46,308 nt of DNA from Budvicia diplopodorum. Lineage in GTDB: Bacteria > Pseudomonadota > Gammaproteobacteria > Enterobacterales > Enterobacteriaceae. The translations under genes were made by a program, and so were the position numbers. Shown piece after piece: positions 1 through 9,435 of this stretch. The notes under the pieces are model-generated. The model made no database searches. It was not told where the DNA came from and worked only from the letters and a program-made list of their open reading frames with translations. The stretch is taken from the NCBI RefSeq assembly GCF_009800925.1, contig NZ_WOYF01000020.1:1-46308 (forward strand). The letters are read 5' to 3'. How positions within the stretch are numbered: the stretch's first letter is position 1; every line of letters begins with the position of its first letter.

Positions 1-143
1 AAGGCGGCGGCGTAAACGGACTGGCACAGATAGGCGTGCATTATAATCAGGGCAACACCACGATGGGTCTGGACGCTTACAACTGGCGGGAAGACAGCGC
101 CAGCGATAAGGGTCTGAATATGAACGTCAACGTGAGATTCTGA
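1..143 (+). CDS. C-terminal end of an outer-membrane beta-barrel protein, probably autotransporter (partial)
   Basis: Reading frame 3 is open from the window edge to a TGA at 141-143 and gives 46 residues. They alternate polar and hydrophobic residues in beta-strand style (LAQIGVHYNQ, TTMGLDAYNW) and end in MNVNVRF. A terminal phenylalanine after alternating residues is the usual C-terminal signature of barrels inserted by the BAM complex, and the glycine-rich pattern fits an autotransporter translocator domain. The passenger domain and start lie outside the window. A rho-independent terminator follows 20 bases later. The family assignment rests on 46 residues only; another porin-like barrel is possible. 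Confidence 0.5.
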   Translation, partial: GGGVNGLAQIGVHYNQGNTTMGLDAYNWREDSASDKGLNMNVNVRF

Positions 144-163
144 TCGTAGTCATGCTGTAAAGT

Positions 164-191
164 AAAAGGCGCATTAATTTGCGCCTTTTTT
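164..191. terminator. Bidirectional rho-independent terminator
   Basis: A perfect stem AAAGGCGC / GCGCCTTT with loop ATTAATTT is followed by a T-run on the plus strand and preceded by an A-run. It lies between the convergent barrel gene and yceB, so it can serve both. Confidence 0.8.
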
Positions 192-217
192 ACATTCAGA
201 TTTCGGGTTGTTCACCG

Positions 218-787
218 CTATTTAATAAACGAAAACACCAGCTTTCCTTTCTGAACTTCAATGTCTTTAGCCAGCTTTTGAGCCGTAGCTTCTAACGTGC
301 CGTTCGCTGGGTTTAATACATAAACCGGCTGATCGTTAAAATAAACCTGTAGCGCTTTATTCAGCAACGGAATAAAGGTTTTTACGTTTTTTACATTACC
401 CTGACTGGTAGTCAGATCGTAATCGCCCAGCTCTAAATCCCGTAGATAAATCGCCCCTTTAACCGGATCAAAGTCCGGGCGAGCGTTAATGGTCAGCTGT
501 AGATTGGCATCTTGGTTACCCAGTAGAGACGAAATGGCAAAAATGGCGTTGCCGGTCAGGGTAATTTTGTTTGGCTGGTCCTGGCCAATTTTAGCGCTCA
601 GGTTATTTAATTTTAAATCTGCGTTTACCAGACCGCTTAAGTTAAAGCTGCGCGAAACGTTTTGAGCATGGGTGTCTAAATAATTATTAATTGATTGTTC
701 AGTCAACGAATACTGGGTCATTTGGTTACAGCCAAACATCAGACCAATAAAAGCGACGGCAAAAATACGGCAAATCAGATTGAGCAT
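218..787 (-). CDS. yceB: YceB-like DUF1439 lipoprotein
   Basis: A 189-residue protein, close to E. coli YceB in length. The N-terminus is a lipoprotein signal: a hydrophobic stretch ending in the lipobox LMFGC, with Cys20 as the expected acylated residue. The rest is a soluble DUF1439-type domain (residues about 30-185) of alternating strands, similar to lipid-binding folds of the SMP-like group. Its molecular role is not established. In E. coli it lies beside grxB and mdtH; here grxB is absent and mdtH follows directly on the same strand, 82 bases upstream. The product is probably anchored to the periplasmic face of a membrane. Confidence 0.85.
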   Translation of the reverse strand: MLNLICRIFAVAFIGLMFGCNQMTQYSLTEQSINNYLDTHAQNVSRSFNLSGLVNADLKLNNLSAKIGQDQPNKITLTGNAIFAISSLLGNQDANLQLTINARPDFDPVKGAIYLRDLELGDYDLTTSQGNVKNVKTFIPLLNKALQVYFNDQPVYVLNPANGTLEATAQKLAKDIEVQKGKLVFSFIK

Positions 788-869
788 GAAAACCTCAAAG
801 GGTTAAGTAATAAAGCCAAGGCATATAGAGTAACAATCTATACGTTGGCGACGCAAATTCTATTGAAAA

Positions 870-2075
870 TCAGGAAGGCAGCGCTTTTGGAGGAATCTCT
901 CGAGGTGAAAACTGGCGGTGTAAAGCCATTGCCGTCGCCAGACCAATCACGCCGAGCAGGATCCAGGGCACCTGAGGTACGTTAAGCTGGTGGCCGATAT
1001 CATACAGCCAACCGCCGCCGGTATAGCCAATGGCACCGCCAAAGGCCAAGCCTAGCTTACTGAACCCCATATAGCTGGCGCGGGCGTAAGGGTTAGCCAA
1101 CGACGCACTCAGCGTTTCCCGTGCGGGTTCAGCAATAATCAGCCCCAGATAGAAAAAGAAAATCAGCGCCAGTACCGCCGGGAGTGAGGTAATAAAGCCC
1201 AACGGCATCAGGCTGAGCGTCATCAGTAATAGCCCCACAATCAGGCGTTGATCGAGGCGGAAGTGCTTCTCGCTCCAGCGGGCAATCGGGTAGAGCAGCG
1301 CAAGAGATAATACCGCCTGAATTAAGTACATCCAGCGGATGGTGGTTGGCGTACCGGAAACTTCATTAACCAGCAGGGGAAGCATGAGCATCACCTGTAT
1401 CGACAAAATATAGTAGCCGGTCAGCATAAGAACATAGCGGCGGAAATGATTATCCTGAATGGCGGCTTTAATTCCGCTCATAATCGGGGTTCGTACGCAG
1501 GCGGATACGCGATAGGCAGGCAGTACAAACGCATTCAGCGCTGCGGCTAAGATAAAAAAAACCGAACCTGACCAGCAAACCCAGTGAAAATCGTACTGAA
1601 GCAACCAGCTTCCAAGCATTGCACCAATCACCACGCCGGCACTGTCTTGCATCATCAAAATAGAATAAAATCGGCTGCGCTCATGGGGGCGGGTAAGCTT
1701 AATCACTAACGCCACGCGCGGTGGATCAAACAGCGTTCCTCCAAAGGCAGAAAGGGCGCAGGAGAGCATTAGAATCCAAGGCTCATCGGCCATCGCCATG
1801 CAGGCAAAGCCAGCGGCGCGTAATAGCATGCCGGTGACGATCAGCGGCTTAGCGCCAAAACGGTCAGCCAGTGCGCCGCCAAAAATGCCTAGCCCCTGTT
1901 GAAGAAACTGGCGCAGGCCTAGCGCTAAACCGACTACTAGCGCCGCCCAACCAAGCTGGTCAACAAAGCGGATAGAAATCAGCGGGAAAACGATAAAAAA
2001 GCCAAGAACAACTAGCAGGTTATCTAATAATAGAAAATACTTACCTAAGTTTCTGACCCGCGATACCCGAGGCAT
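870..2075 (-). CDS. mdtH: MFS multidrug efflux transporter MdtH
   Basis: 401 residues against 402 in E. coli MdtH, with about twelve hydrophobic segments and a typical MFS loop between helices 2 and 3 ([14 protein letters not shown]). It is an inner-membrane proton-driven drug antiporter, linked in E. coli to quinolone tolerance. It is divergent from rimJ across a 126-base spacer, as in E. coli. The start ATG is the first one available, and the [19 protein letters not shown] beginning is characteristic of this subfamily. Confidence 0.92.
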   Translation of the reverse strand: MPRVSRVRNLGKYFLLLDNLLVVLGFFIVFPLISIRFVDQLGWAALVVGLALGLRQFLQQGLGIFGGALADRFGAKPLIVTGMLLRAAGFACMAMADEPWILMLSCALSAFGGTLFDPPRVALVIKLTRPHERSRFYSILMMQDSAGVVIGAMLGSWLLQYDFHWVCWSGSVFFILAAALNAFVLPAYRVSACVRTPIMSGIKAAIQDNHFRRYVLMLTGYYILSIQVMLMLPLLVNEVSGTPTTIRWMYLIQAVLSLALLYPIARWSEKHFRLDQRLIVGLLLMTLSLMPLGFITSLPAVLALIFFFYLGLIIAEPARETLSASLANPYARASYMGFSKLGLAFGGAIGYTGGGWLYDIGHQLNVPQVPWILLGVIGLATAMALHRQFSPREIPPKALPS

Positions 2076-2201
2076 AGTTTCACCGTAAGCGAAAGGATAA
2101 ATAACAGAGGGAACTGGCCTGTTATTTTGAACTTAATTGCTGAATAACGATACTATTTTAGTAAACTATCTTTATCTTCGAATGCTAATAAGGAATTCCG
2201 G

Positions 2202-2786
2202 ATGTTTGGTTATCGCTCTAATGTGCCTAAGGTATCATTAACAACGGAACGCCTTACTATTCGCCTTGCGAATGAACGGGATGCCTACCGTCTGGCCGAT
2301 TATTACACCGAAAATCGGGATTTTCTTAAGCCTTGGGAACCGGTCAGGGATCAAAGCTATTGTTACCCGTCCGGCTGGCAAGTGCGTTTGAACACGATCG
2401 GTGAGCTACATAAACAGGGCCTCGCATACTACTTTTTGTTATTGGATCTTGAAGATAACGAGGTAATCGGCGTGGTCAATTTTAGTAACGTTTTGCGGGG
2501 CGACTTTCACGCCTGCTTTTTAGGCTACTCGTTGGGGCAAAAATGGCAGGGGCAAGGGCTGATGTATGAAGCGCTCAGGCCCGCACTGCGCTATATGCTT
2601 AACCAACAGCGGATGCACCGGATTATGGCTAACTATATGCCGCACAATCTGCGCAGTGGCAATTTGCTGGTGCGTTTAGGCTTTGAACGTGAAGGCTATG
2701 CTAAAGACTACCTGAGAATTGATGGCCATTGGCAGGATCACGTATTAATGGCGTTAACCAATTCTGACTGGAAACCAGCTATTTAA
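2202..2786 (+). CDS. rimJ: Ribosomal protein uS5 N-alanine acetyltransferase RimJ
   Basis: A 194-residue GNAT-fold acetyltransferase, the same length as E. coli RimJ. Family features include the opening [18 protein letters not shown] and the acetyl-CoA binding segment [14 protein letters not shown] (about residues 113-126). RimJ acetylates the N-terminal alanine of ribosomal protein S5. The stop is 10 bases before yceH with a Shine-Dalgarno (AAGGA) between, so the two are co-transcribed as in E. coli. Confidence 0.93.
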   Translation: MFGYRSNVPKVSLTTERLTIRLANERDAYRLADYYTENRDFLKPWEPVRDQSYCYPSGWQVRLNTIGELHKQGLAYYFLLLDLEDNEVIGVVNFSNVLRGDFHACFLGYSLGQKWQGQGLMYEALRPALRYMLNQQRMHRIMANYMPHNLRSGNLLVRLGFEREGYAKDYLRIDGHWQDHVLMALTNSDWKPAI

Positions 2787-2796
2787 GGAACTCACT

Positions 2797-3465
2797 ATGA
2801 AATATCAGTTAACCGATAAAGAAGCGCGGGTTATCGGCTGTATGCTGGAAAAAGAGGTGACAACGCCGGATCAGTATCCGCTGTCGCTCAATGGGCTGAT
2901 GATTGCCTGTAACCAAAAAACCAGCCGTGAACCGGTAATGGAGCTGAATGAGAGTGAGATCCAGCAAACGTTAGATGGCCTGCAGAAAAAGCATCTGGTT
3001 CGCCACGCATCGGGTACCGGCGGTCGGGTAGTAAAATACGTTCATCGTTTCTGTAATACCGAGTTTGGCGATCTTAAACTGTCGTCGGCCGAGCTGGCGA
3101 TTATTTGTCTGTTATTATTACGCGGCCCTCAGACTGCGGGTGAGTTAAGAACGCGTTCTAACCGTTTGCATGAGTTTTCTGATATCAATGAGGTTGAGCA
3201 GACGTTAGCCGAACTATCCATGCGGGAAGATGGGCCTTTTGTGGTTAAGCTTGCGCGGGAAGCGGGGCGTAGAGAAAGCCGTTTTGCTCATTTGTTAAGT
3301 GGTCCGGTAGATATCAACATGGTTGGCGAGTTGGCCGACGCTGAGGTAACGCTACGACAAAATAGCGAACTGGCTGAACAGGTGAAGTATCTGGAAGGCG
3401 AAATTGAGATTCTACAACAGCAGGTTGCTGAATTAACTGAGAAAGTCGATTTCCTGATGAGTTAA
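2797..3465 (+). CDS. yceH: YceH family protein (DUF480)
   Basis: 222 residues. The DUF480 core is seen as two winged-helix-like repeats: the opening [26 protein letters not shown], then [27 protein letters not shown]. The last 30 residues ([19 protein letters not shown]...) form a heptad pattern, so a short coiled coil and dimerisation are likely. The precise function is unknown. It follows rimJ in an operon. In E. coli mviM separates yceH from murJ; mviM is missing here. Confidence 0.9.
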   Translation: MKYQLTDKEARVIGCMLEKEVTTPDQYPLSLNGLMIACNQKTSREPVMELNESEIQQTLDGLQKKHLVRHASGTGGRVVKYVHRFCNTEFGDLKLSSAELAIICLLLLRGPQTAGELRTRSNRLHEFSDINEVEQTLAELSMREDGPFVVKLAREAGRRESRFAHLLSGPVDINMVGELADAEVTLRQNSELAEQVKYLEGEIEILQQQVAELTEKVDFLMS

Positions 3466-3640
3466 ATCCTTGAGTGACAATGTCACATTTGGTTCTGCTT
3501 TCATACAGGCCTGACAAGGTTTTGAGCATAGCTTCAGGCTTTGACGTTCCGTCAGGCCAGAATATTATGATAAAAAACATTTTTATACTGGTTTAAACTG
3601 GTGATTATTTTGCTTATCCGTAAACTACGCATCAGTCAGC

Positions 3641-3660
3641 CATCGAGCGATCGCTCGATG
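3641..3660. repeat. Perfect 20-bp palindrome upstream of murJ
   Basis: CATCGAGCGATCGCTCGATG is identical to its reverse complement. It sits 28 bases before the murJ start codon and can form an extended hairpin in a leader transcript or be a dimeric protein site. No T-run follows, so it is not a standard terminator. Confidence 0.7.
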
Positions 3661-3688
3661 CCATTTAAAATAAGAACAACGTAATTAT

Positions 3689-5233
3689 ATGAATTTATTA
3701 AGAGCGCTGGCTGCCGTCAGCTCCATGACGATGGTTTCCCGCATTTTAGGCTTTGCCCGCGATGCGATCGTTGCCCGTGCATTCGGCGCAGGTATGGCAA
3801 CCGATGCCTTCTTTGTTGCTTTTAAGCTGCCCAATTTGCTGCGCCGGATATTTGCCGAGGGCGCGTTTTCTCAAGCATTTGTGCCGATTCTGGCGGAGTA
3901 TAAAACCAAGCAGGGCGAAGAGGCGACCAAGATTTTTGTCGCTTATGTGTCCGGTTTGCTGACGTTGATATTAGCGCTGGTTACGCTGCTGGGCATTATT
4001 GCCGCGCCTTGGGTCATTATGATAACCGCTCCCGGATTTACCGATGAGCCCGATAAGTTCCTCCTGACCACCGACCTACTGCGTATTACCTTTCCGTATA
4101 TTCTGCTTATCTCATTGGCATCATTAGCCGGTGCGATTCTTAATACCTGGAACCGTTTTTCCGTTCCTGCATTTGCCCCAACGCTGCTGAACGTCAGCAT
4201 GATTGGCTTTGCGCTGTTTGCCGCGCCGTATTTTAACCCCCCGATTATCGCGATGGCGTGGGCGGTGGTGGTTGGCGGTATTCTGCAATTATTATATCAA
4301 CTACCGCATTTGAAAAAGATTGGCATGCTGGTGTTGCCAAGAGTTAACGTGCGCGATAGCGGCGTATGGCGAGTGCTAAAGCAGATGGGGCCAGCGATTC
4401 TCGGTGTGTCCGTTAGTCAAATTTCGTTAATTATTAATACCATCTTTGCTTCCTTTCTACAGTCGGGTTCGGTCTCTTGGATGTACTACGCCGATCGCCT
4501 GATGGAGCTGCCTTCTGGCGTGCTTGGCGTGGCGTTAGGAACTATTTTATTGCCGTCATTGGCCAAAAGCTTTTCCAGCGGCGATACCAAGGAATATTCA
4601 AGCTTAATGGATTGGGGGCTTCGCCTTTGTTTCTTATTGGCGCTGCCTTGTTCCGTTGCGTTAGGCGTGCTGTCTGAGCCGTTGATTAAATCATTATTCC
4701 AGTACGGTGAATTTACTGCGTATGACTCGCTGATGACCCAGAGAGCGTTAATTGCCTATTCAATCGGGCTGATGGGGCTGATTTTAGTGAAGGTGCTGGC
4801 TCCGGGGTTCTATTCCCGTCAGGACATTAAAACGCCGGTAAAAATCGCGCTGTTCACGCTGTTTGCCACTCAAATGATGAATTTGGCCTTTATCGGCCCG
4901 CTAAAGCACGCCGGTCTGGCGCTGTCTATCGGCGTTGCGGCCTGTCTGAACGCCGCGCTGCTTTACTGGCAACTGCATAAACGCAACTATTTCCAGCCGA
5001 AAGCCGGGTGGGCTATCTTCCTGTTTAAACTGGCGGTTGCTCTGTTGGTTATGACGGCTGCGCTGGTGGGAATGATGCTGGTGATGCCCGCGTGGGATTC
5101 CGGCAGTATGCTGTTTAGAATTTTGCGCCTGCTGGCCGTGGTGATTATTGGCGTGGTTGCCTATTTTGGTACGCTTGGCGTTTTGGGGTTCCGGCCTAGA
5201 GATTTTGCCCGCCAATTGCAGAAGAGCCTTTAG
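3689..5233 (+). CDS. murJ: Lipid II flippase MurJ
   Basis: 514 residues, close to E. coli MurJ (511). It is a polytopic inner-membrane protein of the MOP exporter superfamily with about 14 hydrophobic segments. The start [25 protein letters not shown] and the motif [28 protein letters not shown] are hallmark MurJ stretches and include the arginines thought to contact lipid II. It flips the undecaprenyl-linked peptidoglycan precursor to the periplasm and is expected to be essential. In E. coli it precedes flgN; here it is convergent with argS. Confidence 0.95.
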   Translation: MNLLRALAAVSSMTMVSRILGFARDAIVARAFGAGMATDAFFVAFKLPNLLRRIFAEGAFSQAFVPILAEYKTKQGEEATKIFVAYVSGLLTLILALVTLLGIIAAPWVIMITAPGFTDEPDKFLLTTDLLRITFPYILLISLASLAGAILNTWNRFSVPAFAPTLLNVSMIGFALFAAPYFNPPIIAMAWAVVVGGILQLLYQLPHLKKIGMLVLPRVNVRDSGVWRVLKQMGPAILGVSVSQISLIINTIFASFLQSGSVSWMYYADRLMELPSGVLGVALGTILLPSLAKSFSSGDTKEYSSLMDWGLRLCFLLALPCSVALGVLSEPLIKSLFQYGEFTAYDSLMTQRALIAYSIGLMGLILVKVLAPGFYSRQDIKTPVKIALFTLFATQMMNLAFIGPLKHAGLALSIGVAACLNAALLYWQLHKRNYFQPKAGWAIFLFKLAVALLVMTAALVGMMLVMPAWDSGSMLFRILRLLAVVIIGVVAYFGTLGVLGFRPRDFARQLQKSL

Positions 5234-5637
5234 GGATTCTAGTGATAAGGCCCGGAGCCCGATACGCTCAAAAACACCGCCCCTCGGCCGCCAGATAAAA
5301 GATAATATTTCGACATTGTTTTCGCGGACGAAACTTGCGCTGAAATCAAATTAAACCGCTTTGTCAGCAACTTAAGGCGCCATAAGGCGTAATGTTTGTC
5401 AGTTAAGCGTTTTCACACTATGTGGCCCTACCGTCGTCATCCCGGCGAACGCCGGGACCCAGATTTTTGCTAACAAACGGGTACTTGGCTTAACGACCTG
5501 ACCTCGGTTTCCACCGGGGTGACGACGGGGAGGGGCCGATGATAATCACGCGGATTACCATTTCAAGCATACTGGCAGCCCTTAGCTGACTGGCATTAGC
5601 CATAAGGCGCCTTTACTTTTAGACATGGCGCAAAAAA
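5234..5637. other. Gene-free spacer between convergent murJ and argS
   Basis: 404 bases without a supported gene. It holds the 17-base word CAAATTAAACCGCTTTG (5347-5363), which recurs after rimO, and a complete copy of the dispersed repeat at 5431-5528. The word CATAAGGCG occurs twice (near 5381 and 5601), both times in a GCC-rich setting. I see no convincing T-tailed terminator for either gene. Confidence 0.7.
5431..5528. repeat. Dispersed intergenic repeat, copy 1 (complete)
   Basis: A 98-bp element bounded by inverted ends CCGTCGTCA / TGACGACGG. Inside are a hairpin CCCGGC-GAAC-GCCGGG and a second weaker hairpin CGGT-TTCC-ACCG. The same architecture recurs at 40047-40137, and a half copy at 20324. 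The size and intergenic location fit a small non-autonomous element or REP-like repeat. No coding capacity is visible. Confidence 0.8.
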
Positions 5638-7380
5638 TTACATCCGCTCAACGGTCTCAATACCTAAGGTATCTAAACCCCGCTTTAGCGTTCTGGCGGT
5701 TAATGCCGCCAGCTGTAAACGGCTATGACGTATTGTCCAATCGTCATTGTTCAGAATCGGGCAATTTTCATAGAAGCCTGAGAACAAACCCGCTACGTCA
5801 TAGAGGTAAGAACACATGGTATGCGGCGTGCCTTCACGGGCTACGGCATACAGCGTTTCTTCAAACTGGAGTAAGCGGGTTGCCAGCGCTTTCTCGCGTT
5901 CATCAACCAGATACAAATCGCCGCTTAAGCGGCTTTCATCAATGTCTGCACGTTTGAAAATAGACGCCACGCGAGTATAGGCATATTGCATATAAGGCGC
6001 GGTGTTGCCTTCCAGCGCGAGCATGTTATCCCAGTCAAAAATGTAGTCGGTGGTGCGGTTTTTAGACAGGTCGGCATATTTTACTGCGCCGATACCTACC
6101 GCATTGATGACGCGACGCAGTTCATCTTCCGGCATATCCGGGTTTTTATCCATAATCAACGCGTGCAGCTTACTATCGGCATTTTCAATGGCTTCGTCTA
6201 ACAGGTCAGACAGCTTGATAGTGCCACCAGAACGGGTTTTGAACGGCTTACCGTCTTTACCCAGCATCATGCCGAACATGTGGTGTTCTAAGCTGACGGA
6301 GTCAGGAACATAACCCGCTTTATGCACAATAGCCCATGCCTGCATCAGGTGTTGATGCTGGCGAGAGTCGATATAGTAAAGTACCCGATCGGCTTTTAAG
6401 GTTTCATAACGATATTTAGCGCAGGCAATATCGGTGGTGGTATACAGGTAACCGCCATCATTTTTCTGAATGATAACGCCCATCGGTTCACCTTCTTTAT
6501 TCTTGAATTCGTCAAGATAAACCACGGTTGCGCCGTCGCTTTGAACTGCCAGCCCTTTAGCTTTCAGATCGGCAACGATGCCAGGGAGCATTGAGTTATA
6601 GAGGCTTTCACCCATAACGTTGTTAACGGTTAAGGTCACGTTTAAACGCTTATAGGTCAGAATGTTTTGATGCATTGTGACATCAACCAGCTTACGCCAC
6701 ATGGCGCGACAATATTCATCGCCACCCTGAAGTTTTACTACGTAGTTACGGGCGCGTTCTGCAAAGGCGGGGTCTTGATCATAATGCTGTTTTGCGGAGC
6801 GATAGAAGACTTCAAGATCCGATAGCGACATATTGTCGGCATGCTCGTTTTCCATTTTCTCAAGATAGGCAATCAGCATACCGAACTGGGTTCCCCAGTC
6901 ACCGACGTGGTTTGCACGAATAACGTGGTGGCCCAGAAACTCAAGCGTACGGACAACGGCATCGCCAATGATAGTTGAACGTAAATGACCCACGTGCATT
7001 TCTTTAGCAACGTTTGGCGCAGAATAGTCAACGACGATGGTTTGTTTCGGTGCCGGCGTTACGCCAAGTTTATCATCGGCCAGCGCTAGCTTCGTTTGTT
7101 CCGCTAGCCATTCCGCCGCCAGAAAAATATTAATAAAGCCGGGCCCGGCAATTTCTACTTTATTCGCAATCGGAGAAAGGTCTAGGTGAGTTAATACCTG
7201 CTCGGCCAGCTGGCGGGGAGGAAGACCGAGCTTTTTAGCCACGGACATAATGCCATTAGCCTGATAATCACCAAACTGGGACTTAGCAGACTGGCGAACC
7301 TGCGCTTCGCAATCTGAAGGTGCACCAGCAGCAATAAGTGCCTGAGTAATTTTATCTGATAGAAGAGCCTGTATATTCAC
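5638..7380 (-). CDS. argS: Arginyl-tRNA synthetase
   Basis: 580 residues (577 in E. coli). This class I synthetase charges tRNA-Arg. An N-terminal Add1 domain (residues 1-110) is followed by the catalytic Rossmann domain with the HIGH motif as HVGH at residues 129-132. The degenerate KMSK region reads [12 protein letters not shown], and the C-terminal DALR anticodon-binding domain ends in ETVERM, the usual ArgS terminus. A -10-like TATACT (minus strand, 7412-7417) lies 31 bases before the ATG, though its -35 is poor. In E. coli yecM and cutC are the neighbours; here a membrane protein gene intervenes. Confidence 0.97.
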   Translation of the reverse strand: MNIQALLSDKITQALIAAGAPSDCEAQVRQSAKSQFGDYQANGIMSVAKKLGLPPRQLAEQVLTHLDLSPIANKVEIAGPGFINIFLAAEWLAEQTKLALADDKLGVTPAPKQTIVVDYSAPNVAKEMHVGHLRSTIIGDAVVRTLEFLGHHVIRANHVGDWGTQFGMLIAYLEKMENEHADNMSLSDLEVFYRSAKQHYDQDPAFAERARNYVVKLQGGDEYCRAMWRKLVDVTMHQNILTYKRLNVTLTVNNVMGESLYNSMLPGIVADLKAKGLAVQSDGATVVYLDEFKNKEGEPMGVIIQKNDGGYLYTTTDIACAKYRYETLKADRVLYYIDSRQHQHLMQAWAIVHKAGYVPDSVSLEHHMFGMMLGKDGKPFKTRSGGTIKLSDLLDEAIENADSKLHALIMDKNPDMPEDELRRVINAVGIGAVKYADLSKNRTTDYIFDWDNMLALEGNTAPYMQYAYTRVASIFKRADIDESRLSGDLYLVDEREKALATRLLQFEETLYAVAREGTPHTMCSYLYDVAGLFSGFYENCPILNNDDWTIRHSRLQLAALTARTLKRGLDTLGIETVERM

Positions 7381-7501
7381 CGGGTTACCTTAGTTACGAT
7401 TTAATGTCTTTAGTATAAAACTCGATAACGAGTAGGGCTATGATACCGTTCAATTGGGGGTTATCTCACCCATTTTTTATATTGCGCAGCAAAACGGGAG
7501 G

Positions 7502-7615
7502 ATGATACCCGATATCGGGCGCGTCGTCAGCTTTGCCGTAGATGAATGGGGTGGCTATATTGATACGAAAAAAGGCGTTATGAACGTTACGCGAGGGTAT
7601 TTGAAGGTTGTTTAG
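7502..7615 (+). CDS. Possible small ORF with a cold-shock-domain-like start (doubtful)
   Basis: ATG at 7502 opens 37 codons. Residues 6-20 read GRVVSFAVDEWGGYI, which aligns without gaps to the first nucleic-acid-binding segment of CspA (GIVKWFNADKGFGFI), keeping the G, V, F, D, G and I positions. The rest of a cold-shock domain is missing, and the aromatic RNP1 residues are mostly changed. The GGAGG before the ATG is too close for a normal ribosome site. The frame is open back to about 7436 with a TTG at 7454 as an alternative start. It could be a relic or chance. Confidence 0.25.
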   Translation: MIPDIGRVVSFAVDEWGGYIDTKKGVMNVTRGYLKVV

Positions 7616-7675
7616 AGTAAAAGCAGGGACAGAATCATGTTAAAGCACGGAAAGGATAGCGCATGACGCGGCTAT

Positions 7676-8374
7676 TTATGAATGATGGCTTTTATTATAC
7701 CGCAGGGAGATGTCCAACTCTTTATTGTCTAGTTCTGCGTCATCTTTCGATGAGAACATACACATAAACACGTTCAGGGCGATAGACAAAAACATCATGA
7801 TTAAGAATGGAATACACAGAAATAGCGTACTCACCAGCGAAAGGGACGTACCGTTAACGTAAACGAAATAATAAAAGAATTTTAGCAGCGAGATGATAGG
7901 CAAAATGCACCAAAAACCAAATAGCAGTAGGTTAAACGTTTGGTTTAGCATCAGTGAGTTATGCATGCTATTGCTTGGTTTAAGCGGCGGAATAATGTGG
8001 GCTGCGCCTTTTTTACACTGCGACATTTGCCCCTCTAACTGCTCAATGTGCCGTTCCCAGCTTTTATGCCAGTGGTTGTTATTGAGGGTCGTGCGATACC
8101 AGGCATGAGAAATTGTAATACCCATAATGGATATCACCATTTCAATAAAATAGGTAATTAGGGTTGGCGTAGTAAAAAATATAATGCCGAAAAAGAAGGT
8201 AGATACAGTACTAAGGGCCAAAAAAAACATACACCGACGCCGATAAGAAAGAGCTTCCGACTTCTTCATATTGTGCGCATGTTTGAGTGACATTTTAGTC
8301 AAATGGCACACATCGTTACACTCATGTGTATTTTCCGATTTTAGCGTTGCATACTTACTGCTAGACATGTTCAT
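7676..8374 (-). CDS. Hypothetical inner-membrane protein with two helix pairs
   Basis: 232 residues, not recognised with certainty. A polar, Cys/His-containing N-terminus (residues 1-45) is followed by two membrane segments (about 47-70 and 72-95). Next comes a cytoplasmic stretch with ITISHAWYRTTLNNNHWHKSWERHIEQLE, then two more segments (about 145-168 and 178-207) and a charged tail. The pattern 'W-Y-R-x-L-N ... E-x-x-I-x-x-L-E' after a helix pair resembles the RipA-type octameric membrane protein group, but this is only a resemblance. The gene stands alone between argS and yecM and is absent there in E. coli. Its position suggests an insertion. Confidence 0.6.
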   Translation of the reverse strand: MNMSSSKYATLKSENTHECNDVCHLTKMSLKHAHNMKKSEALSYRRRCMFFLALSTVSTFFFGIIFFTTPTLITYFIEMVISIMGITISHAWYRTTLNNNHWHKSWERHIEQLEGQMSQCKKGAAHIIPPLKPSNSMHNSLMLNQTFNLLLFGFWCILPIISLLKFFYYFVYVNGTSLSLVSTLFLCIPFLIMMFLSIALNVFMCMFSSKDDAELDNKELDISLRYNKSHHS

Positions 8375-8867
8375 CTATCATCCATTATAGATAACCTCGG
8401 CATACCTTACCTTAGTGAGGACTAATACTCAATCCTGATTGCACAATATTCCATGGCGCTTTTCAATAAATTATTACGGCTTATTTCTAACGATGTCATA
8501 ATGTGAACAGCAACATGTTTTTGACTAAAAATAACTCATTTTTGTCACTTTTCGCGTAACGATTTTAGACATCGATACAGATAACATATTTATTGATGCG
8601 TATAGATATTGCGCAGTAAAGCTAAAATAAGTGGGTTGAAAATTGTACTGATGGCATATCAGTACAAATCGCTTTACTTAACTTTTTACTTAATGATGTT
8701 AACCCGAAAAAATGGCGTTTTGGTATACTTTATGTGCTCATTTGGGACCCTAGTTTACATGTGCAGATTTTATTCAATAAATTACTAGTGATGATAAGCT
8801 TACTGAATGAGAAATAGTTACATGATGAATGTCACTAAAGCCTTATTGTTAGTAGGAGTCAATTAGA
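8375..8867. other. AT-rich divergent spacer before yecM
   Basis: 493 bases separating the minus-strand membrane protein gene from yecM. No ORF of credible composition is present. A -10-like TATACT lies near 8723-8728 without a good -35 at 17 bases. The visible ribosome site of yecM (AGGAG, 8854-8858) is at its end. Nothing else is recognised. Confidence 0.5.
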
Positions 8868-9419
8868 GTGTTGTCATTTGAGAACGTTGCCGAATTAGAT
8901 GATTTGCATCAAAGCTTGCCTGAGTTTGAAGCTAAGTTACTTGGTTTCATACAGCGGTTAGATTTATCTTTGGAACAAAGGGTTGCGGATCACATTTCAG
9001 TTCGTTGTTACCAACAATCCACGGCGAAACGCTGGAAAGACGGGCTGTTGCAGTGTGGTGAACTGATTTCAGAAAAGAATATTAACGGGCGGCCCATCTG
9101 CCTATTTAGCCTGAATCAACCGTTACGGGTTGGACCATGGCTGATTGACTGCGTCGAATTGCCTTACCCCGGAGATAAGCTTTATCCGCAAGAGGGATGG
9201 GAACACGTGGAGTGGGTGATACCGGAAACGCCGGAAAACTTCCATCAAACGGCATTAGCCCTTTTTTCCGATCGGATTTTACAGCTGCCCCAGCTGAAAC
9301 TAAAATTCAGCAACCCACAGGGCGAAGGGGAGCAGCTAGCCAACCCAACGTTGGCCGCTACGCAAGACGGGATCACCATTAAGTTTCACCCGTACAGTAT
9401 TCGAGAAATTATTAAATAA
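8868..9419 (+). CDS. yecM: YecM family protein (VOC superfamily)
   Basis: 183 residues (E. coli YecM is 188). It starts with GTG, supported by AGGAG nine bases upstream. The protein has the YecM features RLDLSLEQRVADHISVRCY and LINGRPICLF-type strands, then VELPYPGDKLYPQEGWEHVEWV. The latter contains His and Glu positions typical of a metal-binding vicinal-oxygen-chelate fold. No enzymatic activity has been established for the family. In E. coli yecM follows cutC; here a MalY-like gene on the opposite strand sits between them. Confidence 0.88.
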   Translation: MLSFENVAELDDLHQSLPEFEAKLLGFIQRLDLSLEQRVADHISVRCYQQSTAKRWKDGLLQCGELISEKNINGRPICLFSLNQPLRVGPWLIDCVELPYPGDKLYPQEGWEHVEWVIPETPENFHQTALALFSDRILQLPQLKLKFSNPQGEGEQLANPTLAATQDGITIKFHPYSIREIIK

Positions 9420-9435
9420 AGCAGCCGACAAGCGC

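Noticed and set aside
695..985. Plus-strand frame over yceB and mdtH ends
   Set aside because: It is a shadow of two well-supported minus-strand genes and has no homologous motif or ribosome site.
3508..3558. GGCCTGAC / GTCAGGCC stem after yceH as terminator
   Set aside because: The loop is 35 bases and no T-run follows.
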